In this document: piece after piece, positions 7,488 through 16,276 of the stretch
Layout of the letters: the number at the start of each line of letters is the position of its first letter
How positions within the stretch are numbered: position 1 is the first letter of the stretch
NCBI GenBank assembly: GCA_038326205.1
Contig: JBBQJV010000001.1
Location: forward strand, 62,001-126,000
Reading direction: 5' to 3'
Source: UBA7672 sp038326205
GTDB lineage: Bacteria > Pseudomonadota > Alphaproteobacteria > Caulobacterales > Hyphomonadaceae
Length of the DNA: 64,000 nt
The notes under the pieces: generated by a model
What the model was told of the DNA's origin: nothing
The model's input: the letters and a program-made list of their open reading frames with translations, nothing else
The model's database searches: none
Program-made: the position numbers and the translations under genes

Positions 7488-7760
7488 CTATTCCGCAGCG
7501 ATCGCCTGCGCGCCGTCTTCATCGTCTGCAGCGGCGGCCGCATCTGGATCCCAGACAAGAATGTCGCCGGGCTGGCAATCGAGTTCGCGGCAGAGGGCTT
7601 CAAGCGTGGAGAAGCGGATCGCCTTGGCCTTGCCGGTCTTGAGGATCGACAGGTTCGCAAGCGTGATACCGACGCGATCGCCCAACTCGGTGAGCGACAT
7701 ACGCCGGTCCAGCAGGACCCTGTCGAGAGTGACGCGTATCGCCATCGGCGATCTTGCCAT
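7488..7760 (-). CDS. Small XRE-type HTH regulator (HTH_26 / YozG-like)
   Basis: 90 residues. A Cro/C1-type helix-turn-helix covers RVTLDRVLLDRRMSLTELG, then RVGITLANLSILKTGKAKA and TLEALCRELDCQPGDIL. The tail is acidic and Ala-rich. Proteins of this type are usually encoded next to a DUF2975 membrane protein, as here (the partner gene is directly upstream on the same strand). ATG 7745 (MAIRVTL) is an equally plausible start. It probably controls its own operon; the target is not visible. Confidence 0.83.
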   Translation of the reverse strand: MARSPMAIRVTLDRVLLDRRMSLTELGDRVGITLANLSILKTGKAKAIRFSTLEALCRELDCQPGDILVWDPDAAAAADDEDGAQAIAAE

Positions 7761-7905
7761 CCAGTCTCATGGCCAGCGGACCATCCGCCGGCGCCTTGTT
7801 CACGCTGTTGAGGCCGCGTGCGCCCTTAACCAGATAGGGCTCCAGAATTCAGGAGCCCTGCAATCGCCGAACCAACGCTCCAAACCGATGAGCGGTGCGC
7901 AGGTT

Positions 7906-8451
7906 TCAGATCGTCATCTTCTGTTCCTCACGCATCGCGGCCCCCTCACGGAAGACCTGCGCCAGCACCAGCAGGGTCAGAACTGCGAACCACATGGGCC
8001 AGTTTATGTTCGGAAAACGGAAAGCAACCGTTTCACCGTCGGCGGACAGGGCGCTGAAGGCGATGCTGACTAGGGTGGCGACGAACATGCCGGAGGCTTC
8101 CATGACGGCCAGCACGATGCCGATGGCCGCGAAGCGTCGGGCGTTCTCGGGCACGAACGGGTCACGGGCGACCAGCGTCTCGAACACGCCGCGCAGATAG
8201 GCGCACACCACCATGACGCCGATGCAGAGGATCGACCCGATGGCGATCCAGATCGTGAGATCCCGGGCTGTTTTGAGGCGGTACTGGCCAAGGTCGAGGA
8301 AGGTCGCATTGCCAGTTATCAGCGTATACATGGCGAAAGCTGCAATAATCCAGATGAAGCCCAGCAGCGCGCACGCGACCACCCAGGCCACATCCACGGC
8401 GAGCTTCAGGAATGACGAGATCGACCCGCGGCCGGTCGCGCGCATAATCAT
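7906..8451 (-). CDS. DUF2975 domain membrane protein
   Basis: 181 residues with about four transmembrane segments: WVVACALLGFIWIIAAFAMY, LTIWIAIGSILCIGVMVVCAY, FAAIGIVLAVMEASGMFVAT and a last one in WPMWFAVLTLLVLAQVF. The PFVPENARRFAAIG stretch is characteristic of DUF2975. Function unknown. The start at 8451 has GGAG 11 bp upstream; the open frame continues to 8736 but that part has no membrane or family similarity. It precedes the small HTH gene, and the two form the common DUF2975/HTH_26 pair. It is divergent from rdgB. Confidence 0.82.
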   Translation of the reverse strand: MIMRATGRGSISSFLKLAVDVAWVVACALLGFIWIIAAFAMYTLITGNATFLDLGQYRLKTARDLTIWIAIGSILCIGVMVVCAYLRGVFETLVARDPFVPENARRFAAIGIVLAVMEASGMFVATLVSIAFSALSADGETVAFRFPNINWPMWFAVLTLLVLAQVFREGAAMREEQKMTI

Positions 8452-8685
8452 ACGTCTTTGGGCTCCGATCAGACCCACGCCGCGGATATCGCGGCCTATC
8501 CCCCATCCAGACCTGCCCCAAGTCGGCAGAATGGACGAGGCCAACAGCTTCCCCAGCGCGAACGACTTAGAAGACCGAACTTGCCAGGCGCCAGCTTGTC
8601 TGGCGGGATGGATTCGGACCATATCGAAAAACAATATGCCAGTCCACCTCTTTGGCCTCGGCCCGACGAAAGGACGCAGCTGCCC

Positions 8686-9306
8686 ATGACCCAGCGCAGA
8701 AAACCTCCCCCGGGCAGGCTGATCGCGGCCACCCACAACCCCGGAAAAGTGCGTGAACTGACAGATTTGCTGGCTGATATCGGTTTTTCCGCCGTTTCAG
8801 CCGGCGAGCTGGGCCTGCCCGAGCCCGAGGAAACAGCCGACACCTTCATAGGAAATGCCGAGCTCAAAGCGCTGGCGGCGGCGAGGGCGGCGGGGGAGCC
8901 AGCGCTGGCAGATGATTCCGGGCTGGCTTGCGACGGGCTTTCGGGCGCGCCGGGGATCTATTCGGCGCGCTGGGCGGGGCCGGAGAAGGACTTTCGCGCT
9001 GCCATGCAGAAGGTCGAGGAAGGCCTGACTTTCGAGACGACCGAGGATGGCGAGGTCGACCGGCGGGCGAGTTTCATCTGCGTCCTGTCGCTGGCCTGGC
9101 CCGACGGGCATGTCGAGAGCTTCGAGGGCGTGCTGCGCGGACAACTGGTTTTCCCGCCACGCGGCGAGCTGGGTTTTGGCTACGACCCAATCTTCGTGCC
9201 GGAGGGCGAAACCGAGACGTTCGGCGAGATGGACCCCGCGAAGAAGCACGCGATGAGTCATCGTGCAGTAGCGTTCGCAAAACTCAGGGAATTCCTGGCT
9301 GGGTAA
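8686..9306 (+). CDS. rdgB: dITP/XTP pyrophosphatase RdgB (HAM1 family)
   Basis: 206 residues. The enzyme hydrolyses non-canonical purine triphosphates (dITP, XTP), keeping them out of DNA. Motifs in order: ATHNPGKVREL (residues 15-25, triphosphate binding), ADDSGLACDGL (75-85, catalytic Asp), GELGFGYDPIF and AMSHRAVAFAKL near the end. The start at 8686 is preceded by AAAGGA and gives standard length; the longer frame from 8458 overlaps the divergent DUF2975 start region. It belongs to the conserved rph-rdgB-hemW neighbourhood. Confidence 0.95.
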   Translation: MTQRRKPPPGRLIAATHNPGKVRELTDLLADIGFSAVSAGELGLPEPEETADTFIGNAELKALAAARAAGEPALADDSGLACDGLSGAPGIYSARWAGPEKDFRAAMQKVEEGLTFETTEDGEVDRRASFICVLSLAWPDGHVESFEGVLRGQLVFPPRGELGFGYDPIFVPEGETETFGEMDPAKKHAMSHRAVAFAKLREFLAG

Positions 9307-9391
9307 CGCCAGAATGCAATTTATCGCGAACGAGCAGGATACATACCCGTGCTACCAGCGTTAGGGTCAACTCACAGGTCCGGGGAGGCAA

Positions 9392-9799
9392 ATGGCGAAA
9401 CTCGCGAACGTCCTTATCGTCGACGACAATCCGCGCTGCCTCGAATTCATGACCCTCGCCTTTGCAGCGCAGGGCGGCGTGTCCGTCGCGGGCGAAATAA
9501 AGCCATCGAACGCCCTTGAGCGTATCCGGGCGGAGAGGCCCGACCTGATCATGCTCGATGTGAAAATGCCTGAAGTCGACGGCATCACCGTGCTGTCGCA
9601 GCTGCGGGGGGAGGGCAATCCCGTTCCGGTGGTGATGTGCTCGGGCTCAGCTCTGCAGAAGGATGTCGACCGCGCCTATGCAAATGGGTGCAACGGCTAT
9701 CTCGAAAAGCCGACTACGCTGGAGGATTACCGCGCGATGGCGGGTGCAGTCATAGAGTACTGGCGCCGCGGCGAGTTGCCGGGTCACGTGTTGAGGTAA
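9392..9799 (+). CDS. Single-domain response regulator
   Basis: 135 residues consisting of one receiver domain with no output domain. The acidic pair is Asp11-Asp12, the phosphorylation site Asp56 lies in MLDVKMPEVDG, Ser84 holds the switch Ser/Thr position, and Lys106 lies in YLEKPTT. A GGGGAGG ribosome site precedes the ATG. It lies 42 bp before a histidine kinase gene, the likely partner. Output would have to occur by protein contact, as with CheY/DivK-type regulators. Confidence 0.88.
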   Translation: MAKLANVLIVDDNPRCLEFMTLAFAAQGGVSVAGEIKPSNALERIRAERPDLIMLDVKMPEVDGITVLSQLRGEGNPVPVVMCSGSALQKDVDRAYANGCNGYLEKPTTLEDYRAMAGAVIEYWRRGELPGHVLR

Positions 9800-9841
9800 T
9801 GGGCCGGGCTGCTAGCCGTCGGAGGTGCTGAGGCAAACACG

Positions 9842-11389
9842 ATGCTGCGAACGGTCGACAACTACCTCCTACTGCCGCGCCGCAGGTATTTCTCTGCGCT
9901 CGAAGTACATGCGGCGATAATTGGCAGCGTCGCGGCGGTTGTCGTCCTGATCGGCTACGGCTTCAACATCGAGCCAATCCAGTCCCTCGTACCCGGCTTT
10001 CCGACCATGAAGCTGCGGACGGCGAGCGGCATCATGGCGTTGTCGCTGAGCTTCCTGTTATCGCTGCGCGGATCAGAAACAGCGCGCTGGGGCGCGGTTG
10101 CGATCGCCGTGTGTGTATTGGCGTTGGCCGTGTATTCCTCGGTCGTGCGCCCGCCGACTGGGCCCGGCGACGCATGGTCTATAGTGCCATCGTTTGCGAC
10201 GTTGGCCTGCCTGTCTGCGTGTGCGCTGGCGATGCTGGTGATCACGCTGGCTCCGCGTTTTGGTCTGCTGGCGGGCGTGTTGGCGCTGGCGGCGGCGTCG
10301 CCTGCGGTGTTCCGCATAGAGGGCCTTCTGATGTTCGGCGGGGCGCCGGATGCGACGGGCCCGATGAATACGATGGCGTTGCATACCGCCATGCTGATCG
10401 TATGGTTCTCGCTGGTCTGTCTGATATTGCATCCGCGACTGCCGTTCGGTCGGGCGCTGCTGCAGGCGAGCCTGCGCGGGCGGCTGCTGCGCCGGGCGCT
10501 TCCTGTGGCCGTGATGCTGCCGGTGACTGCCTCCGCATTGGGCTTCTGGCTACATTTGATGTTCAACTGGTCGGACGAAGCGCTGTTTGCGTTCAGCGCA
10601 GCGTTCAATGTTGCTGTTGGCGCGCTGTTGATCTGGTGGCTGTCCAGCGTTGTGGAGGCGTGGCAGGGTGAGGCGAATGCGCAGGCGGCCCGGCTTTCCC
10701 GCGCCAACGAGGCGCTCGAACAGTATGCCTCCTCGGTCGCTCACGATCTCAAGGCGCCGGTGCGCCTTGTGCTGCTCTATGGCGAGTTACTCGAGGAAGC
10801 ACTGGTCAGCGGCGATACAGCAAGCGCGCGGCGCCATGCGAAGGCCATACGGGATTGCGCGCGGGAACTGCCGGGCATGCTGGATGGCATGCTCGAATAT
10901 TCGCGCTCAGCGTTCACGCGCATCTCCATCACGGAGACCTCTCTCAGCGAGTTGATTCAGACAGCAGTGTCCCAGGTGGCGGGCGACCTGCAGGCGGTTG
11001 GCGGCAGTGTGCGTGTGCTGGCAGAAGCAAAGGTGCGGTGCGACTCGACCCTGATGACAACAGTGTTCCAGAACCTGATCAGCAACGCGATCAAGAGCCG
11101 TCGGCGTGATCGGCCGCTTGAGGTGAGGATAAATTGCGTCCACGAGGAAGGCTTTTGGCGAATCACGATCGAGGACAACGGCGCAGGCTTTGACCCGGAT
11201 TTCGCAGCGGTGGCGTTCAACCCGCTAGCGCGAGGCGTCCACGTTGCGGGCGAAGGCGCGGGCATTGGCCTCGCGACCTGCCGCAACATCATCCAGAGCC
11301 ATGGCGGCGAGATCCAGATCGATGCAGCATTCCGGGGCGGGGCGCGGATCGTCTTCAAGCTGCCGGAAAATCCGCAGGCCAAGACCTGA
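9842..11389 (+). CDS. Membrane sensor histidine kinase
   Basis: 515 residues. The N-terminal ~270 residues form a membrane sensor with about seven to eight hydrophobic helices (near 25-40, 60-75, 83-102, 115-137, 140-155, 180-197, 219-240 and 248-270). A short coiled coil (EANAQAARLSRANEALEQYA, split from the rest) leads to the dimerisation domain with the phospho-acceptor His301 in SSVAHDLKAPVR. The ATPase domain has the N box NLISNAIKS, G1 DNGAGFD and G2 GAGIGLATC. The membrane domain resembles MASE-type sensors but I cannot name the signal. It pairs with the receiver gene just upstream. Confidence 0.9.
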   Translation: MLRTVDNYLLLPRRRYFSALEVHAAIIGSVAAVVVLIGYGFNIEPIQSLVPGFPTMKLRTASGIMALSLSFLLSLRGSETARWGAVAIAVCVLALAVYSSVVRPPTGPGDAWSIVPSFATLACLSACALAMLVITLAPRFGLLAGVLALAAASPAVFRIEGLLMFGGAPDATGPMNTMALHTAMLIVWFSLVCLILHPRLPFGRALLQASLRGRLLRRALPVAVMLPVTASALGFWLHLMFNWSDEALFAFSAAFNVAVGALLIWWLSSVVEAWQGEANAQAARLSRANEALEQYASSVAHDLKAPVRLVLLYGELLEEALVSGDTASARRHAKAIRDCARELPGMLDGMLEYSRSAFTRISITETSLSELIQTAVSQVAGDLQAVGGSVRVLAEAKVRCDSTLMTTVFQNLISNAIKSRRRDRPLEVRINCVHEEGFWRITIEDNGAGFDPDFAAVAFNPLARGVHVAGEGAGIGLATCRNIIQSHGGEIQIDAAFRGGARIVFKLPENPQAKT

Positions 11390-11451
11390 AGTCAAAAGTC
11401 TGAACGACGCAAACTTGACGGGTGCGCTGGTTTCGCGCCACCCGTTTTCCG

Positions 11452-12600
11452 ATGATGGTCTTCAATCCTGAGCGCGGCTTCGGCGTCTACATGCACTGGC
11501 CGTATTGCGCGCGGATCTGCCCGTATTGCGACTTCAATGTCTATGCCGCCAAAGCGCGTGACACCGATCCGCTGTTCCAGGCGATCCTTGCGGACCTGCG
11601 CGGGTGGCGCGGGAAAACCGGCGCGCGGCAGGTCGACTCGATCTTTCTCGGCGGCGGCACACCATCGCTCATGACAGGCGAGCAGGTGGCGGGCGTGATT
11701 GCGGAGGTCGAGCGGTTGTGGGGGCTTAAGCCCGGCGCTGAGATCACGTTGGAAGGCAATCCCGACGACAAGGCGCGTTTCGCAGACTTTGCGGCGGCGG
11801 GCGTAAATCGCCTGTCGCTGGGTCTTCAGTCGCTGGACGATGCCCGGTTGAAATTCCTCGGCCGCATGCATTCGTCGGCGGATGCGCTCGCGGCGCTCGA
11901 CGAGGCGCGGGGCAGGTTCCGCTCCGTCTCGATCGACATGATCTACGCACTGCCGGGCGAGGGGCTGGTCGGGTGGCGCGAAGAACTCGCGCGCGCGCTA
12001 TCGCTCGATGCGGATCATCTCTCGCTCTATGAACTGACCATCGAGCCGGGAGCAGCGTTTGCGTATGCGGTGCAACGCAAGGCGTGGACGCCGCTGGAAG
12101 ACGAGACGGCTGCCGCACTCTACGAAATTACACAGGAGATGGCGCACGCGGCTGGCTATGACGGCTACGAAATTTCCAATCATGCGCGCGGGGCAGAACA
12201 CCGGTCGGTGCACAATCGCGTCTACTGGTCGTCAGGCGACTGGGTCGCCGTCGGCCCCGGCGCGCATGGACGCCTGACGGTGGGGGGGGAGCGGCTGGCG
12301 ATCGAGGCGGCGGATAATCCCGGCGTCTACCTGCAACAGGTGACGGCGAGCGGGGTGGGCTGGGCGTTGTCGGAAAAGCTCGACGCGCTGGCCCACGCAA
12401 GGGAACGCGTCGCGATGGGGCTGCGCGTGGTTGAAGGACTGGCACAGAACGATGTGGCGGAGCTTGGCCTGCAGCTCAACGCTACACGCGTTGGCGAACT
12501 GGCGTCAGACGGGCTGCTGTCGCTCGCGAATGGACGGGTCGCGTTGAGCGCATCGGGGCGTTTGCTGGCGGACAGGATCGCTGCGGAAATCGCGCCTTAG
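11452..12600 (+). CDS. hemW: Radical SAM haem chaperone HemW
   Basis: About 382 residues. HemW binds haem and carries a radical-SAM 4Fe-4S cluster; it was formerly annotated as oxygen-independent coproporphyrinogen oxidase. The cluster motif is YCARICPYCDFN (Cys19, Cys23, Cys26), followed by the SAM-binding FLGGGTPS and the Glu of TLEGNPDD, then LSLGLQSL. The HemN_C domain lies at the C-terminus. The start is ATG 11452 or the adjacent ATG 11455; no strong ribosome site is seen. The stop overlaps the convergent lipoprotein gene by 4 bp. Confidence 0.93.
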   Translation: MMVFNPERGFGVYMHWPYCARICPYCDFNVYAAKARDTDPLFQAILADLRGWRGKTGARQVDSIFLGGGTPSLMTGEQVAGVIAEVERLWGLKPGAEITLEGNPDDKARFADFAAAGVNRLSLGLQSLDDARLKFLGRMHSSADALAALDEARGRFRSVSIDMIYALPGEGLVGWREELARALSLDADHLSLYELTIEPGAAFAYAVQRKAWTPLEDETAAALYEITQEMAHAAGYDGYEISNHARGAEHRSVHNRVYWSSGDWVAVGPGAHGRLTVGGERLAIEAADNPGVYLQQVTASGVGWALSEKLDALAHARERVAMGLRVVEGLAQNDVAELGLQLNATRVGELASDGLLSLANGRVALSASGRLLADRIAAEIAP

Positions 12601-13901
12601 CTTCCGGGTCCAAACGTCTGCAACGCGGGAGAGATGGTCTTGACGCCGCCCTGCGTCTGCAACTGCATCACGGAGAGTGCGCGTTGGGCGCTGCCGTCGG
12701 GCAGGAAGCGGAACAGGCCGTTGACGCCGCCCCAGCCTTGCGCGCGCTGGACCATCGCAGCGTCGAGGCGATCTGCGCCCGCCAGTGTCGCGGCCAGTGC
12801 GCCGGCGTCATAGCCGAAGCTTGCCAGCTTGGGAGGGGCTTCGCCGAAGATCGCCTGATAGCGCGTCTCGAAGTCGGCGACGGAGACTGCATCCGGCGCC
12901 GGAAATGCGCCGCCATAGAGGCCCGGTTCGCGCCAGACATCCGAGTCGTTCCACTGGCCCGTGCCGAGGAAGCGCACCTGCTTGGGTGTGACGTTAGCGA
13001 TGGCGCGGAGCAGGGCGCCGACTGAACGCAGCTGCACGCCGGATTCCGGGATCAGAACCGCGACCTTGTTGGGGTAGGCGCGGTTCTCGGCTTCGACGAG
13101 AGAGGCGACGCGGCGTGCTTCGGACTGCGGCGAGGAGTTGCCCTGTTGATAGTATTCGACGCCAACCACAGTGGCGCCACGCTCGGCGGCTGCCTGACGC
13201 AGCGCGGTTTCGATGGCGCGGCTGTTGGTGTTGTTCGGACCCAGCATGGCAAAGCGCGTGACCCCGTCCTTGGCGGCCCAGTCGACGATGCGCTCGACCT
13301 CCGAATACGGGGTGAGTGAGACCAGATAGGCGCCCTGGCCGATGGCCGAGAGGTCGGTGGAAAATGCAAAGACGGGCGCGTTGACCTGCGCTGCGCGGGC
13401 GGCGACGGGGGCGACTTGCTGGGCAAATACGGGGCCGATGACGGCGATGGCGCCGTCGCGGATGGCGTCCTCGGCGATGCCGGAGATGGTGGCCGGGTCG
13501 GCGCTGGTCGCGTCGCGGCGCATCAGCACGATGTCGGGCGCGCCGACCTGGAAGAGCGCCATCTGGATGGCGTTGTAGATCCCCTCGCTCTGTTTCTGCA
13601 CTTCCGCGTTGGTCGAGGAGAAGGGCAGGAGCACGGCCAGACGTCGCAATTGCTGCGCTTCGACGCCTGCGAGGTGACGCGGCTTGTAACCGCGGTTGGC
13701 ATAGGCTCCACTTGGCGACGCAGAGGGGGCCGGATTGTCCATCACCTGGCCCGGACGTGCGGGACGGCTTGGATCAGGACGCAGGTCGTTGCTAGATAGC
13801 GGCGTGGTCGGCCTCACCGGGCCGCTGGTGCAGGCGCCAAGGGCGGCGAACATCACGGCGGATGCCGTCGCAAGCAAACGGACCCGAGTTCTCGATGACA
13901 T
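12597..13901 (-). CDS. LpoA-like lipoprotein (penicillin-binding protein activator family)
   Basis: 434 residues. Signal peptide with lipobox LGAC (Cys24), so an outer-membrane lipoprotein is expected. A Pro/Ser-rich linker (about 25-85) leads to a periplasmic-binding-protein type I fold: RRLAVLLPFSS, AIQMALFQVG, AVIGPVFAQQVAPVA, VFAFSTDLSAIGQGAYLVSL and FRFLPDGSAQRALSVMQL. Alphaproteobacterial members are annotated as LpoA/LivK-like and are thought to stimulate peptidoglycan synthases. AGGAGGGG precedes ATG 13901. It is divergent from rsmI with overlapping 5' ends, an arrangement common in related genomes. Confidence 0.87.
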   Translation of the reverse strand: MSSRTRVRLLATASAVMFAALGACTSGPVRPTTPLSSNDLRPDPSRPARPGQVMDNPAPSASPSGAYANRGYKPRHLAGVEAQQLRRLAVLLPFSSTNAEVQKQSEGIYNAIQMALFQVGAPDIVLMRRDATSADPATISGIAEDAIRDGAIAVIGPVFAQQVAPVAARAAQVNAPVFAFSTDLSAIGQGAYLVSLTPYSEVERIVDWAAKDGVTRFAMLGPNNTNSRAIETALRQAAAERGATVVGVEYYQQGNSSPQSEARRVASLVEAENRAYPNKVAVLIPESGVQLRSVGALLRAIANVTPKQVRFLGTGQWNDSDVWREPGLYGGAFPAPDAVSVADFETRYQAIFGEAPPKLASFGYDAGALAATLAGADRLDAAMVQRAQGWGGVNGLFRFLPDGSAQRALSVMQLQTQGGVKTISPALQTFGPGS

Positions 13902-14902
13902 GCGCGACCCCTCCTGAGGATGCGGCGTTGGACCCGGCCCACGAACCAGATGACCCTGGAGACGCGGACCCTAAAGCCGGCGACATTTCCCGACAAGGCG
14001 AGCCCGCACCGGGTGAAGCCGCTGCGTTCCGTCTTTTCAGGATCGATCCGGACCTAGCGCCCGGGCTCTACGTTGTTTCGACCCCGATCGGCAATCTGAG
14101 GGACATCACGCTGCGGGGCCTCGACATTCTGGCGTCATGTGACGTCGTTTGTGCCGAGGATACGCGAGTGGCCGCCAAGCTGCTTTCCGTCTTCGGAGTT
14201 TCCGCTCGAGTGCGGCCATATCATGACCATAACGGCGCACATGCGCGGCCTGGGCTGCTTAAAGATCTGCAAGGTGGGGCGCGGATCGCCCTAATTTCAG
14301 ACGCGGGCACGCCGCTGGTCTCCGATCCGGGCTTCAAATTCGTGCGTGAAGCCGCGCAGATGGGCATCAATGTCATCGCCATCCCGGGGGCTTCGGCCCC
14401 GCTGGCGGCGCTGGCGAGTTCGGGGTTGCCGACCGACCGGTTCACCTTTGCGGGCTTTCCCCCGCCCAAGTCGGCTGCGCGGCGGCGTTTCTTGGGCGAA
14501 CTGAAATCCGGCTCGGGGACGCTGATATTCTTCGAGGGCCCCTCGCGGCTCGTGGCCAGCCTAGCCGACATGTCTGAAACGCTGGGCGCGCGCGATGCCG
14601 TCGTGGCGCGTGAGCTGACCAAGAAGTTCGAGGAGCTGCGGCGCGGGACGCTGGCGGAGCTGGCGGCGCACTATGCCGAGACGGGGCCACCACGGGGCGA
14701 GATTGTTGTGCTTGTCGGTCCAGGGGATGGCGCAGAAACACCAGATGCGGACGCGCTGGATGCGGCGATCCTGGCGGCCGGAGAGCAACGTCACATCAAG
14801 GAGATCGCGGTCGAGATCGCTGAACGCTTCGGCATGAAGCGCCGCGATGTCTATGAACGGGCGCTGGAACTGCGTGAAACTTCTGACGATGAAGAAGGTT
14901 GA
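13895..14902 (+). CDS. rsmI: 16S rRNA 2'-O-methyltransferase RsmI
   Basis: RsmI methylates the ribose of C1402 in 16S rRNA using SAM. About 335 residues: an acidic, Pro-rich extension of ~45 residues, then the tetrapyrrole-methylase fold with LYVVSTPIGNLRDITLRGLD (family signature, 20 residues), CAEDTRVAAKLL, ALISDAGTPLVSDPG, IPGASAPLAALASSGLPTD and FFEGPSRL. The start is uncertain: ATG 13895 overlaps the divergent lipoprotein gene, ATG 13862 overlaps it further, while TTG 13928 has GAGG at a good distance and avoids overlap. The gene overlaps yraN by 14 bp, the usual rsmI-yraN pairing. Confidence 0.94.
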   Translation: MTCATPPEDAALDPAHEPDDPGDADPKAGDISRQGEPAPGEAAAFRLFRIDPDLAPGLYVVSTPIGNLRDITLRGLDILASCDVVCAEDTRVAAKLLSVFGVSARVRPYHDHNGAHARPGLLKDLQGGARIALISDAGTPLVSDPGFKFVREAAQMGINVIAIPGASAPLAALASSGLPTDRFTFAGFPPPKSAARRRFLGELKSGSGTLIFFEGPSRLVASLADMSETLGARDAVVARELTKKFEELRRGTLAELAAHYAETGPPRGEIVVLVGPGDGAETPDADALDAAILAAGEQRHIKEIAVEIAERFGMKRRDVYERALELRETSDDEEG

Positions 14903-15269
14903 TGGCGGCAGGCAGAGGCGGCTGCGCGAGCGGTCGGGGCGACGCGCCGAGACGGCCGCTGCACTGTGGCTGCAACTGAAAGGTTACCGCATCCTGGACC
15001 GCCGCGCCCGCCTGCCCGCCTGCGAGATCGACCTCGTGGCGCGCAAGGGACGCTTCGTGGTGTTCATCGAGGTGAAATCGCGCCGGACCCAGGCGCTGGC
15101 GCTGGAGGCGGTGACGCCGCAGCTGCGCGCGCGCCTGGAGGAAGCGGCGAACCAGTGGGTGTCGCGGCGGCGGGGCATGCAGGACATGCTGTGGCGGTTT
15201 GATACTGTTTTGCTGGCGCCAGGACGATTGCCGCGTCACATGCGGGATGCATGGCGGGCGCAGGCATGA
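14889..15269 (+). CDS. YraN family (UPF0102) endonuclease-like protein
   Basis: 126 residues. The core is ERSGRRAETAAALWLQLKGY, then CEIDLVARKGRF and VVFIEVKSRR: Glu, Asp and Glu-x-Lys in the order of a restriction-endonuclease-like fold. Its role is poorly defined; it is nearly always encoded next to rsmI, as here. The start at 14889 lies inside the 3' end of rsmI, indicating coupled translation. The C-terminus (LPRHMRDAWRA) is typical of the alphaproteobacterial branch. Confidence 0.9.
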   Translation: MKKVDGGRQRRLRERSGRRAETAAALWLQLKGYRILDRRARLPACEIDLVARKGRFVVFIEVKSRRTQALALEAVTPQLRARLEEAANQWVSRRRGMQDMLWRFDTVLLAPGRLPRHMRDAWRAQA

Positions 15270-15384
15270 CGCCGCAGACCCAACATGTAGAAGAATTTAC
15301 CTGCGCCCGAAATTCGCCGCATCAGGCGGTTAAAGGCCTTGGGTAGCAATCTACCTGATCGGCTGATCCGACCACGGAGGGACC

Positions 15385-16176
15385 ATGACTGCGCGCGTTC
15401 TTGCCTGCCTGCTTCTTGCGGCGCCCTTGCTGGGCGGCTGCCTGTCGGATCGCACTTTCGGCGAGTCGCTCGACGATGGCAGTGCGGCCACCGAGATCAA
15501 GACACGACTCCTTGGCGCGGGCCTCAATGGCAGGTTCATGGAGGTGGACGTCGCCGTGGTCGATCGCTTTGTCCTGTTGTCGGGCCGGGTGGCGAGCGAG
15601 GCGGATCGCAAGGAAGCCGAGCGGATCGCCTGGACCACAACCGCGATCGATGAAGTCGCCAACGAGCTGCAGATCGAATACTGGGATATGGGGCGCGATC
15701 TCAGCGACACATGGATCACCGAACAGATCCGTGCGCGCCTGATCGCCGACAACGACATCAAGGGCGCCAACTTCAACATCCAGGTCCATTCGGGCGTGGT
15801 GTTTCTGCTGGGTCTTGCGCGCACGGAGGATGAGTTGCGCCGCGCCGCCGAGCACGCCAGCATTGTGAGCGGGGTCAAGCGCGTGGTTTCTTACGTGAAG
15901 ATGCGCGAACGCGGCGCTCCTCCCGCTGACATCAGTGTGGCCGCCGCACCAGTATTGAACCAGCAAGGCCAGCCCGTGGCGATCGACAGAACGCAGGGCG
16001 CCATCAACATCTCGCCCACTGCAGCCAAGCCTGCGCCCATCGTGCAGCCGCAAAACCAGCCTTCGACGCGTGGCCAATATGGCGATCCTTATGCGCCGGG
16101 CGCAACGCCGCCGCCGGGGTCGAAGGGTAATACGTCGGGGCTGCAAAGTTCGCCCCTTCCGCCGCTTTCCAACTGA
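15385..16176 (+). CDS. BON-domain outer-membrane lipoprotein
   Basis: 263 residues. The signal peptide ends in a clean lipobox LGGC (Cys19). Two BON (OsmY-like) domains follow, at about 35-110 (TEIKTRLLGAGLNG ... VDRFVLLSGRVASEADRKEAE, split) and 112-190 (ITEQIRARLIADNDIKGANF, then VFLLGLARTEDELRRAAEHA). BON domains bind phospholipid membranes. The C-terminal ~70 residues are Pro/Gln/Gly-rich and disordered. It lies between yraN and gshB, where many alphaproteobacteria encode a BON lipoprotein, sometimes annotated as a DolP/YraP-like homologue. Confidence 0.88.
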   Translation: MTARVLACLLLAAPLLGGCLSDRTFGESLDDGSAATEIKTRLLGAGLNGRFMEVDVAVVDRFVLLSGRVASEADRKEAERIAWTTTAIDEVANELQIEYWDMGRDLSDTWITEQIRARLIADNDIKGANFNIQVHSGVVFLLGLARTEDELRRAAEHASIVSGVKRVVSYVKMRERGAPPADISVAAAPVLNQQGQPVAIDRTQGAINISPTAAKPAPIVQPQNQPSTRGQYGDPYAPGATPPPGSKGNTSGLQSSPLPPLSN

Positions 16177-16276
16177 ATGCAGCCCCACTTAGAGGCGCGC
16201 CTCATTGCTCGCGCCCTCCATTGCTACTGAGGGGCAGGGCGCCTAGTTAGGAAAGCCTTCTCGGGAGTCTTTTCAC